In this document: positions 21,720 to 31,590 of the stretch, piece after piece
Numbering within the stretch: position 1 is the stretch's first letter
Layout of the letters: each line of letters opens with the position of its first letter
Origin: Aurifilum marmelostoma
Lineage: Eukaryota; Ascomycota; Sordariomycetes; Diaporthales; Cryphonectriaceae
Length of the DNA stretch: 64,000 nucleotides
NCBI GenBank assembly: GCA_027559495.1
Contig: JAMXSV010000008.1
Location: 1,116,001-1,180,000, forward strand
Direction of reading: 5' to 3'
Notes under the pieces: model-generated
What the model saw: only the letters and a program-made list of their open reading frames with translations
What the model was told of the DNA's origin: nothing
The model's database searches: none
Position numbers and translations under genes: made by a program

Positions 21720-22809
21720 CTACATGGACAACACCCCCGTGTCTAGCAGACGGAACCCCTCCTTGGTAGACTCATCGATGTCTTCCACCGGCAAGCCCAG
21801 CACCTCGTTGACCAGCCCGTGCCGCGAGTGGTCGCCCTCGCCCGTAGGGAAGAAGATCCTCGTGTACATCTGCCGAGAGAAGCCCAGGAAGTCGCCCTTC
21901 ATCATGGCCTCGACGCTCTCCTTCCACCTGGTCTTGGAGTCCACATAGTCAACCTCCCAGTCCGCGTCCGTCGTGCCCGTGACGCGCTTGACGCTCTCAA
22001 ACATGTCCTTCTGGCTGACGCGGAAGCTCGAGATGTACAGGGCGTCGTTCGCCCACCTGTCGACCGTCGGGCTGTCATCGCCTTCGTCCTGAGGCAGCCT
22101 CTTGAGGCTCAGATACGCCGCCAGCGCCCGCCCGCACTGCTCCCACGTGGACGTGGTGATCTTCTCCTCGCCCTTGTCAAAGAAGGTCATCTTCCTGTTC
22201 TTGACATCGCACCCGAAGCGGTGCTGCCCGTCGCTGACGAGCGACCACTCGTACCAGAACCCCGTCGCCAGCACGACCCAGCTGCTCACCCCGAGCTTCT
22301 CGATCAGCGCCCTGTCCGCGGTGAAAGCCTTGTCGAGGTGCGCGTCGGCCGTCATGGCCGCGTTGAGCGAATCCGGGCCGTAGGCGTTGGGCATCACGTA
22401 GGGGACGCCCGCCTGGGCCGCGGCGGTGATGATCCTGGCGGACGGGCTGGCGGGGTCCAGGCTGGCGGCGCCGGAGAGGGTGATGACGAGGAAGTCCTGG
22501 CCGCGGAGGGCCTCGGCGAGGGCGGCCTCGTCGGCGTAGTTGACCTCTACGCGGCGGACGCCCTGGGGCAGGGTGCTCTTGCTGCCGGTGCGGGTGAGGG
22601 CGGTCACTGTGTGCTTGCCGGTGGCGAGGAGGCTCTTGGTCAGGTATGTGCCGATCCTACCGCCGGCCTGGATATGGGTGTTAGTGGGGGGTGGGTCTCG
22701 GGAGGAGGTAATACACTCTTGCGTCAATACGTACGCCCACAATGGCAACCTTTTCGATGCGGTTGACGAAGCCAGACGGCTGGTCTTTGGCGTACTTGGG
22801 AGAGGACAT
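21720..22809 (-). CDS. NmrA-like / isoflavone reductase-like NAD(P)-binding protein
   Basis: Minus strand, complement of join 21720..22667, 22735..22809; 340 aa. Exon 1 gives 25 residues from MSSPKYAKDQ to VAIVG; the phase-0 intron (gtacgt...ccag) splits the Rossmann glycine motif, which becomes VGAGGRIGTYL after splicing. The fold continues with VTALTR (end of beta-2), VNYADEAALAEALRGQDFLVITL and AGVPYVMPNAYGPD. This is the atypical short-chain dehydrogenase group containing NmrA and phenylcoumaran/isoflavone reductases. Members either reduce small aromatic or unsaturated substrates or act as redox-sensing regulators; no substrate can be read from sequence. There is no secretion signal, so a cytosolic protein is expected. 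A TATA-like element sits about 150 bases before the start. Confidence 0.88.
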
Positions 22810-22958
22810 TATGGATGGGGTGAATTGTTGTTGTCGTTATATTTTGGTATCTCAATATCGATGAGTGAGTATTTGATTCTCGAAAAGGTATGAAGAGGCT
22901 GTGAGGATTGATGCTCTGTGTGTATAACACCATCTCAAAGACAAGGACAACAGTCCAT

Positions 22959-22966
22959 CTTTATAG
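22959..22966 (-). promoter_or_regulatory. TATA-like element of the NmrA-like gene
   Basis: The minus strand reads CTATAAAG 150 bases upstream of the start codon. Context and distance fit a fungal TATA box. Confidence 0.4.
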
Positions 22967-24917
22967 CCCGCTCCCAGACAGCCACAGCAACTGCATTTGT
23001 CAAATTGCCATGACAGTTCCCAAGGAGATATATCCACGTGTTTCTAAATTCCGTAGCACCTGGGTACACAGCTTACTCGTTATCGCCGCCCCAAGCATTC
23101 CTCGTCCGGGTGCTCTATTTTATTTTTTTTTTTTTTTTTTTTTTTCCAATTCTCCCCAACTAGAGACCTTGTCCATGGTCAAGAGGGTACGCGTAGATTC
23201 AAAATCCAGAGATTTCGCCGGACTTACGAAGCACGGATCGTGTTGAAGCGGGAGAGAAGAAAAAAGTAATGACTTCATGACTACTACTTTCATCTCCGTG
23301 GAAGGCTCCCAGCTGCTATAAGGATGCCTCTGTGATATCTCCGCGCGCCGGACGAGACGGCGTATAGAATTGCCTAATCAGGACCAAGAACAGGCTCCGC
23401 GTATTGCTTAAGGCCGGGGGTTCCGCCCGTCGCTCTGGCCCGGGCGGGTCCACAGACTTAGCGCTATAAGCCACCTCATCAAGAATTGGTCGGCGCCCAC
23501 AGTGACTTGGTAAGCAAGCAGTGGTAAGCAGGGGACGGACTTTTCTACAGCGATGCTGTCTCCGCTCCTGGGTTGCTTTATGATTCCGTTTCCTTTGGAC
23601 AAAAAATGATGATGTGAGCTTCTTTAAAGACTTCTAAGGCCTGCTCAGGAGCCTGACTTGATGAGGTCTTTTCCCGTCTCATCATGAGAAAAAGGGCTTT
23701 GAAGGAAGAAATGGGAGATTCGGGGAGGAGAGAGAAGAAACCTCTGGCGGAGGCTGCATAGCTTGCCTTCTTTTCTTGCCTTTTTTGGGGTTTGTTGTTC
23801 TTTCGTTCCCAATTATTAACAATCATTTCTGTCAATACACACAAGTCCCCTCATTCGAGATGCACCAGCAAGCACAATGGCCGCCCCGGTCCCAGGGAGT
23901 CGGTACCAGTCCACCCAGCCAGCTGGTTCCGGAATCCAGGGATACCCTTTGGCCGGACGAAACGGTCCTTTGTCCGCTATATTGTCCCCCAACACGAGGG
24001 GTACGGCGCGCCGCCGCATCCTAGGGAGAAGCACAACCTCGGGGATAGCAGGATTCAGTAGACATTCCAAGACTTCTTTTATTTTTTTTTTTTTTTTTTG
24101 ACAAAAAAAATTATGCCCGCAGAACTTCTGGTGAGCCGGTTGGCTTACTTATATCCATTGGTCTAGCTATTCCAGGCCTTTTCTCGACCTGTCACGTTGC
24201 AAGACGAAAGATATTGACGAGGGAGACTTGTTAATAAGCCATCATTGAAGAAGAAGTATTTAAACAGAAAGTAAAGAAATTACAATCATGATCAAAGGCT
24301 CGCAACCGATTCGACAATCTGTCAACGGCGTGAACAGGCTGACAACCCCCTCGCTTGTGCCAGAACCGAGAGACAAAGAAAAATGCAGGGCACAACTGTG
24401 AGATCTCTGTACCACATGGCCTTTTTCTTCTTTCTCTCTCTTTATTTCTCCGAGCGATATTACCTTTGTGCGGCGTCATCCCGAGCCGCGTGCGTCCTAC
24501 GATCTAGCGCAATATCAGTGCTAACCAAAGGAACATACCTTTTTTCATTTCAAAGCACACACGAGAGAGAGCGCGCAGTCAGTCTTCGGACCACCAGGAG
24601 GCATTCCTTCTTTCAGACATCCCATATCGAGATCATAGAGATCAATAGTCGCTACCCTGCTTTCATCAGTGTCTTTATTCGTGAGCCATCCCTTCACGCC
24701 AAACCCGTCACCTCCTACACATCTCCCTCCGACGTCCCTCGAGGCCCCGCCTCCCCCTGTTCGCTTGTCCGTCTTCATAGGGCAAGACAAGCCTGAGTCG
24801 TTCGCTATGTGTCGCTCGTAACATGTTCAGCAGACAGTGACACAAGAGAAGGACAAGAGAGACCAGTTAATCGGTAACATTAAGAGATCAAATGGGCGGG
24901 AAACAATAACATCAAGG

Positions 24918-24918
<1 letters not shown>

Positions 24919-24958
<40 letters not shown>
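24919..24958 (+). repeat. (TG)20 microsatellite
   Basis: Twenty uninterrupted TG units, the longest dinucleotide repeat in the window. Confidence 0.9.
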
Positions 24959-24959
<1 letters not shown>

Positions 24960-25682
24960 CTCCAGAACCTCGGCTGTTTTTCCAGGAGGAGAGGAAAGAG
25001 AGAGACACAAGAGCCCCACCCCATGCCGTCCAATCCAACGGGCTCGCGGCTGGGTTCTCGGATCGCGGGGAAGTTAAAACGCACCATCCTCGGGCCAATC
25101 CTTTCCCATGCACTAGACTTTAAAAAGATCCCCGTTGGTCGAGTAAATGCGGGGGTGGGAAAGAGAGCTATCGTGGAGAGGAGGAGGAGGAAGAGAAGGA
25201 GGAAGGTGGAAAGTAAACCAAGGAGTAGCAACAAAAGTAAACCGCCTCGCCTTGTTGCCTGTCCGGAGGAGCAGGTCACCCCGGCAAGCCGCCACCTATC
25301 ATCCTGCTGAGATCCTATCGTTCTAGGGGCGGAGCGTAAACTTGAGCTTAAGGTGCAGTGCTTCAAGCCCTTTTGGGGGGGGGGGGACGGTGTGTTGTGT
25401 GTGTATGTGTGTGCGTGTATGTGCCCCTCGTCTGCAGCATTCTCTCAATTGTGGAGCACACAGCACATCTTCAGTAACCGAGAGATAATGCGGCGTAAAG
25501 TTGTTTGTGGAGAGAAGGGGGGGGGTCGCTTTTCGTCACCTGCCCACAATTTCTAGGCCCTGGCGGCGCCCCTTTCACCGCGGAGCAACCTCCCCCCCCC
25601 CTCCTTAGCACCCTATCCTGGGAGCGGTTGGAGGAATCGTCATCTGGGAATATGCAGACCGGGGTAGGTCTGCTCTGCACTG

Positions 25683-25988
25683 GTGAGTAGCCGATCTTTT
25701 TTTGCCTCGGTATTTTTTTCGTGTCCTTTTCTAAGTTATAGCATTAAACCATCCTTCTGCTTTGTTCAGTTTGAGAATCTCTGCAGGTCTGAGAAGTGAA
25801 GGGAAGTCTGAACCTCTCATCTCTGATGTGGCACTGAACTCACTGTTACACACTGCAGTCGACCCCCTGTGGTGCTTCTTTTTTTCTCGCCTCGCTGCTG
25901 GGGATTATATACATACACATATACACACACAAGAGCTTCACTTTTGGCATAAACTATACTCTCTCCCTCACAATCCTTTGTCTTGCAG
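25683..25988 (+). other. Possible 5'-leader intron of the acyl-CoA synthetase gene
   Basis: A canonical gtgagt donor after TGCACTG and a pyrimidine-rich region ending in cttgcag 27 bases before the ATG at 26016 would define an intron of about 306 nt within the 5' UTR. Inferred from splice signals only. Confidence 0.35.
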
Positions 25989-26015
25989 GAATCCCACAAC
26001 AGAAAGCCTCCCAAG

Positions 26016-27828
26016 ATGGTCATCAGATCTCGGTGGTCGATTCCCATCCCGGAGGTCTCCATCCACCAGTGGATTTTTGGTTCATCCAAGGGTCCTGTCC
26101 GGGCCGGAGATGCAAAGGCCATCATCGATGCCGACCGCCCAGACACGCATTTCCTCACCTTTGAGGAGTACCGCCTGCTGTCCAAGCGCATTGGCCTGGG
26201 GCTGCAGCGGGCGGGGTTGAAACCCGGCGACCGGGTGCTGGTTTTCTCTGGAAATAATGTCTATTTTCCATCCGTCTTTTGCGGCGTCCTCATGGCCGGC
26301 GGCATCTTCTCCGGCGCCAATCCTTCCTTTGTCGCACGCGAGCTGGCCTACCAGCTGCGCGACAGCGGGGCCTCCTTCCTGATCGCCGCAGGAGACAGCC
26401 TCGACGTGGCACTGCAGGCGGTGGAGGAGGCCGGCCTGCCGAAAGACCGCCTGTACATCTTCGACGCCAAGGAGGACCCACGCCCGAACAAGCCGGCTCC
26501 GGGCGCAAAAGGCCGGCAGCGAGGGGTGAAGCACTGGACCGAGCTGATCCAGGCGGACATTGCCGAGGCTGCGGGCTGGGACTGGGTCGAGCCCAGCGAC
26601 CCCAAGAACACGACGTGCTGTCTGAACTACAGCAGCGGGACGACTGGCGTCCCCAAGGGAGTGGAGATCTCGCACAGGGCCTATGTGGCCAACTGCTCAC
26701 AGGTCATCTTCCTGAGCAAGCTCGACCCGGAGCACGACGCCAAGGTGGCTCGGGCCCGCACCCTGGCCTTCCTCCCGTTCTACCACGCCTACGGCCAGAC
26801 GTACTTTATCGCAAACTACCCCGCCGAGCGCGTCCCGGTGTATGTCATGCCCAAGTTCGACTTCCTCAAGTTTCTCGAGCATATCGAGAAGTTCCGCATC
26901 ACGGCGCTGGCCTGTGTGCCGCCCATCATCGTGGCCCTGGCCAAGCACCCTGCGGCGCGCAAGGCCGACCTGAGCAGCGTAGAGTCCATCGGCTCAGGAG
27001 CTGCACCCCTGGCGGCGGAGACGGCGAGGGAGTGCGAGAGCCTGTTCAAGGACAAGAGTGTCACCCTCAGCCAGGGCTGGGGCATGACCGAGGTGACGTG
27101 CACCTGCATGGCATGGGACAGCACCAGGCTGAAGCCCAGCGGCGGGGTGGGAGAGCTGATGCCCAACTGCGCCGCCAAGCTCATGGACCTGGACGGCAAG
27201 ACGGAGATCCAGGAGGCCAACCAGAGAGGCGAGCTCTGGGTCACCGGGCCCAACCTGCTCAGGGGCTACTGGAACAAACCAGAGGCCACCAGCAGCACGG
27301 TGGTGACCGACAGGGACGGGACCCGGTGGCTGAGGACTGGAGATATCGCGTACATCGAGGAGTACAAGAACGGGAGCATCTGGCACATCGTCGACAGGAT
27401 AAAGGAGCTCATCAAGGTCAAGGGCAACCAGGTCGCGCCGGCTGAGCTGGAGGGCATCCTCCTGGACCACCCGGACATCGCGGACGCCGCAGTAGTTGGT
27501 GTCACCATCAAAGGGGAAGAGTACCCAAGAGCCTATGTTCAGGTCAATCCCGGGACGAAGGCAAAGGAGAAGGACATCGCGTCCTGGATGGAGGACAAGG
27601 TGACAAGGTACAAGCGGTTGCAAGGAGGCGTTGTGTTTGTTGACGCCATCCCCAAGAATCCGGTATGTCGACGCCCATTTGATGATATATCCACACAAAC
27701 TGCATCTGCCGGATTGCTAACCAGGTCCTGTTCCCGGCCGACAGTCAGGAAAGATCCTGCGCAAGATCCTCAGAGACAGAGCCAAGGAAGAGGTCGGAGA
27801 TCGGGAGCCGCTGCAATCCAAGATCTAG
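26016..27828 (+). CDS. Acyl-CoA synthetase / 4-coumarate-CoA ligase-like, PTS1-like C-terminus
   Basis: Join 26016..27662, 27745..27828; 576 aa. ANL-superfamily adenylating enzyme: ATP + carboxylic acid + CoA gives acyl-CoA + AMP + PPi. Seen: the ATP-binding P-loop YSSGTTGVPKGVE from residue 205, the LPFYHAYG region, SIGSGAAPL, the A5 motif QGWGMTEV, GELWVTGPNLLRGYWN, TGDIAY and the hinge region VDRIKELIKVKGNQVAPAELE. After the 82-nt intron, SGKILRKILRDRA supplies the catalytic C-terminal lysine. The last three residues are SKI, a variant of the SKL peroxisomal targeting signal, suggesting a peroxisomal enzyme that activates fatty or aromatic acids. ATG 26016 (MVIRSRW) is the first in frame. 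No metabolic cluster surrounds it; substrate unknown. Confidence 0.93.
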
Positions 27829-28598
27829 ATCAGACACACCAGAGTCGCGATAGCCATCTTCTTGGGATAGGGTGGAGATCAATAGAAATCGGAGCCAAGA
27901 GCATAGAAGAGCCCTATTGAACGACCAAGAGGACGAACATCCATCAACAGGCCTGATAATGACTTGTGTAATCGGGTCGATTAACCGACCAAATTTCGAA
28001 TTTGGCCAGGCTTGATCAGGTTCCGACCCGCCCACTAAGCCTTCACCATCGTAATCCGTTGCATGTCATGAATAACAAGTTGTGATTGATATAATGTTCC
28101 TAGTATACAACAGAAGAGACGATTCAAAGAGCAAAAGAATTCGGTCAAAATGTGAATTTAAACGGTGGTTTGATTGAGAAGAGAGAGCCTTTGGGGGCCA
28201 AGGCGTACATAGTACAGTAGGCGTGGGGTGTGCAGGCTCACCATAGTACTAGCCTTCGTACCTGGACGCCCCTGATTGGTCCAAGCTCCAAACGGGTGTC
28301 GGGCTTCTTCCCGTCGCGAACTTTTTTTTCTGCAGCCATCCTCGCCAAAGCTTTTTCACGACGACCCATACCACAACGAGCTCAAGACCGCGACGAACCC
28401 GAGCATTGCGATCCACAAGGGGAAAGGAAGAAACCGAACATGCAAAAGGAGATTTATTCAATCCCAATCATCTAATTCACAACCACTCTTGCTGTCCATC
28501 GCGCGACCACCATCACCACCACCGTCACAGACCTCCTCACCAGAGGTCAACCACACCAATCAAACCCTCTCTCTCTCCCTCATCCTTCCACACAAAGG
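27829..28598. other. Intergenic: ligase 3' region and mL58 promoter/leader
   Basis: No coding signal. The 100 bases before 28599 are rich in CAC/CT triplets, typical of a leader. Confidence 0.55.
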
Positions 28599-29252
28599 AT
28601 GGAGGCCACGGCCACAACCCTCCTGCGCCCAGCAGCCCGACGCTGCCTCAACCTCTCCCTCAAGCCCCAAGTCCGCACAAAGGCCACAGCCGCCCGCACG
28701 AAGCGCGCCCTCAACATCCCCCCCCCCACCCATCCTTCCTCGCCACCTCGGACGCCGGCCTGGAGCACGACACCATCGTCTTCAACCCGCCCTCGGCCGC
28801 GCCCTCGGTCTACCACACCCCCTTCAAGTTCCTGCCCAAGAACGACCCCCGGCGGCGGGCGAACCTGGCATCGCTGTTCGAGTCGCACTTTGGCCCCCTC
28901 CTCCTCCTCCTCCATCACCCCCTCGTCACCACGCACCACCAACATCCAGGACCTCCCCGAGGTCGGCGCCCCGAGGGTCATCTTCACCCGCGGCCCCATC
29001 ACCAAGGAGGAAGTCGAGGAGATGCGGATGCTGCGGTCCACGGACCCCTACAAGTGGTCCGTCAAGGCCCTGAGCGAAAAATACGAGATCCCGGGCGGCT
29101 TTGTGGTCGCGTGCTGCCAGGCGCCCAGGGAGAAGGTTGACTTTGAGAGGCGCAAGTTTGAGCTGCTACAGCAGAGGTGGGGACCCACCAAGAGGAAGGC
29201 CATGGAGGACAGACACAGGAGGAACCAGATGCTGCTGCGTGGACAGATATGA
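28599..29252 (+). CDS. mrpl20: Mitochondrial large-subunit ribosomal protein mL58 (MRPL20), frame broken twice
   Basis: About 216 residues with allowance for two frame shifts. The N-terminus MEATATTLLRPAARRCLNLSL is Arg/Leu/Ala-rich without acidic residues beyond the second position, consistent with a mitochondrial presequence. TKRALNIPP in the first frame leads to HPSFLATSD, DTIVFNPPSAAPSVYHTPFKFLPKNDPRRR in the second, then back to the first frame for PRVIFTRGPITKEEVEEMRMLRSTDPYKWS and LSEKYEIPGGFVVACC. This is the order expected for the fungal MRP-L20 (mL58) family. The breaks sit in a C10 run (28718-28727) and a C5 run (28894-28898). The protein is a fungal-specific component of the mitoribosome and is expected to be essential for respiration, so a real pseudogene is unlikely. 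It is convergent with the F-box gene. Confidence 0.82.
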   Translation: MEATATTLLRPAARRCLNLSLKPQVRTKATAARTKRALNIPPPTHPSSPPRTPAWSTTPSSSTRPRPRPRSTTPPSSSCPRTTPGGGRTWHRCSSRTLAPSSSSSITPSSPRTTNIQDLPEVGAPRVIFTRGPITKEEVEEMRMLRSTDPYKWSVKALSEKYEIPGGFVVACCQAPREKVDFERRKFELLQQRWGPTKRKAMEDRHRRNQMLLRGQI

Positions 29253-29880
29253 GGACAGAGGGCCAAGGAAGAAAAGAGCTTTACTCTTGCCGCAGCTCTT
29301 CGGGCTCTACGAAACGTGCTGGTCGACGTTGGCACAAAGACGCTGCTGTTCAACGCCCTGTCGTTCAGCTCAGGCGTGGTGGAGGGGAAAGGAAAGAAGA
29401 AGAGGGCGCTTGCAGTCCCCGGCTATGGGGATTGAAAGGAGCTTGCTGCATCTCAACAACTTGGTTACACCAAATGGCTCGGCTGGTCTCGGGAAGCTGT
29501 ATATTCGCCAATCGAGAGGGACGCACCAGCCAGGTGGACTGTTACATTTAGGGCGGAGAAAGCATATGCCAGATTAGACTGGCCGGCGTCAAATGGATGG
29601 CATGGCACGATCGCCATGTCTCGGAGAGGCATTCATCTGTTCTCATGTATATTTGGAAAATATCCCATCAATCTCAAAAAGACGTCGTGGTCGAGGATTT
29701 CGATCAGTTCATACATATCCGCTGAATAGCTGCATCAGAGGATCCAGCAATGGTGCTTTCTGCCATGGGGTTTCCCGTCATATCCTATGAGCCAGACCCG
29801 CAACTCAGGTGAGCTCATTGCCATTACGCCTTCTCCATGTGCTTGTGTGTCTGTGTGTATATGGCCATCCTATACCTCGT
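29253..29880. other. Convergent spacer between mL58 and F-box/zinc gene
   Basis: 628 bases of 3' sequence of two genes. No coding family recognised. Confidence 0.5.
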
Positions 29881-31590
29881 TCATGACGCGTCTGTAGGCG
29901 ACCTAGCATCACGGCGGGCCTTTTCAGCCTCGAGATCCTTTTTGCCTGGAATTACCCGGTTGCACCAGCCGCACCAGCTTCTGACCTCACCCGAGATCTC
30001 TCGGCGTAGGGTCTGGCCAGAGGCCTTCTCGTCCTTCCACTCGGGTACGCCACCTCCCACCCGGACCATGGACACCTTCACCGTCTTGATCTTGTTCCCT
30101 ATTCCCTCGACCTCATGTCTGGCATACCCTGGTCCAACGGCTGGTGACGGCGTCCTCGAGGTCGTAGTACCCAGTGCCAGGCTGGGGTCTAAAAGACCGC
30201 CTGGCGTCGAGGGGCTGCTGTGCAGGCTGCTGTGGCTACTCGACCAGGAATGCGACCCGCTGTACAGGCTCACTGGCGGTGTTCCACCAGACGAATATCC
30301 CGCAGCGAGGTCTTCTGCCTCCCGCGCGTCATCGGCGTCGCAGTCTGTCTCATGCTCAATGTACTTCCCGCTGATGCAATCCTTGGCCCTGGCGCACTCA
30401 ACACCGCGATCAGCGTCGCCGATACCGGTGCCCAGGCCGCCGAGGACCTCACCGTACTGGGTCCGCCATTTCCAGATTCTGTGGGGAGGAAAGAGATAAT
30501 CAGTTTTATAGTAGAGTGGGGCGCTATGACCTTCACGACATGGATTTCATTCTTCTCGAGTGGTATGGGGTTATTTTAGGACAGGTGGAGAACATACCCG
30601 TGGTAGGTCTGATCTGAGCCTCTGATGCCGCGACCGCAGGGCTGGCAGAGCCAGACACCCGCATTCGTTGCGCACGTACATACCGCCTGCTGCCCGGTGT
30701 GGGAGGTCAAGGACATGTCTCTGCCCCGAGCGGCTGGCTCCATAAGGCGGTCGACGGGGGCTTTCTGACAGGGGAGACAGAGCCGGCGGTGTCTGTCACG
30801 GAGGACCGCGGGGGCTGGTGGTTTAATCGCACAGTTCTGTTGAAGGGGAGGAAGCAGGCGCGTGTTAATGAATGAGAGAATCTATTGCCCGAGGGGTATG
30901 ATGGGAGCTGGATCGAGAAGAACTCACCCTGCACACGACGGTACCGCACCTGCGACACTCGGAGACCAGGTCTCGTGCACAACTCCCGGCCTTGCCATTG
31001 TACTGTGCACTTCGCGTTGTGTCCTCCATGTAGAACCAGTTGCCCGCTCTCGCTCGATACCGTAGCGTGGAATCAGGGTCGACCGGCAAGTCGTCATTGG
31101 AACATTGGAGGCTCGACTTGACCAGGATGGACCAGTTCTGGAGCAGGCTGTTGTGGACGCCGCGGCAGACGTGGGAGAGACTATCGAGGTCGTTGAGGTC
31201 AAGCTGCGAGGCTATGGCTATGACGATACTGGTTCTCCAGTCAGTGTGGCCCCCCTCCAGGTCATCAGAACCCAGCAGGAGAGTCGGGGTCGAAAAGACA
31301 AAAGACCGAGGTGTGGTCCAAACAAAGGTGCTGGTGCTCGCCTACGGATAGCATCCCAGGGCCACTGTCATAGAGTTTGGTATCTCTTGGACAGCGCGCT
31401 CGTGAGCGGCCTCCTCGCGATGGGAACTTTCTGGGTGGTCCAGGTCTTCGCGGCGGTGCCCGTCATCCTTCATAGGGTCTCTTGTCGAGGGTTCTGGGGG
31501 TTGTGTGCCAGTCCACACGGGCTTGATCCCGCTCAGGGCCTGCTGAGGAAGGTCGACGTCATCGTCGTCGAGATCTACAAACACCGCCAT
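29881..31590 (-). CDS. F-box protein with cysteine-cluster (zinc-binding) region
   Basis: Minus strand, complement of join 29881..30478, 30598..30836, 30928..31228, 31346..31590; 460 aa. It starts MAVFVDLDDDDVDL. After an acidic, disordered 80 residues comes an F-box-like helix region spanning the first intron: ALGCYPIVIAIASQLDLNDLDSLSHVCRGV. Then follow cysteine pairs SECRRCGTVVCRNCAIKPP, LCLPCQKAP, CTCATNAGVWLCQPCG, the block IWKWRTQYGEVLGGLGTGIGDADRGVECAR, and near the C-terminus RSWCGWCNRVIPGKKDLE. At least five Cys pairs suggest structural zinc. This arrangement is known from conserved but uncharacterised filamentous ascomycete proteins; F-box proteins usually act as substrate adaptors of SCF ubiquitin ligases. 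All three introns (91-119 nt) have GT...AG ends and consistent phases. Confidence 0.85.

Larger units (their letters stand above)
22810..26015. other. 3.2-kb divergent intergenic region
   Basis: Shared upstream region of the NmrA-like (-) and acyl-CoA synthetase (+) genes. It contains T runs near 23120-23146 and 24081-24100, a (TG)20 tract, a G12 run at 25375-25386 and no recognisable coding exon. The segment just before 26016 has a candidate leader intron, listed separately. Confidence 0.5.

Noticed and set aside
21819..22766. 315-codon antisense frame over the NmrA-like gene
   Set aside because: Shadow frame: the sense strand has the clear Rossmann protein.
24919..24958. CRISPR-like or telomeric array
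   Set aside because: Plain (TG)n microsatellite without spacers; not the TTAGGG telomere unit.
26279..27445. 388-codon frame inside the acyl-CoA synthetase
   Set aside because: Out-of-frame shadow of a GC-rich exon; composition dominated by Arg, Gly and Gln.
3761..27828. Secondary-metabolite cluster suggested by methyltransferase, NmrA-like and ligase genes
   Set aside because: The genes are up to 20 kb apart with housekeeping genes between, and no PKS, NRPS, terpene synthase or transporter is present.
29101..29577. 158-codon frame downstream of mL58
   Set aside because: Begins inside mL58 in another frame and runs into its 3' region; no family resemblance.
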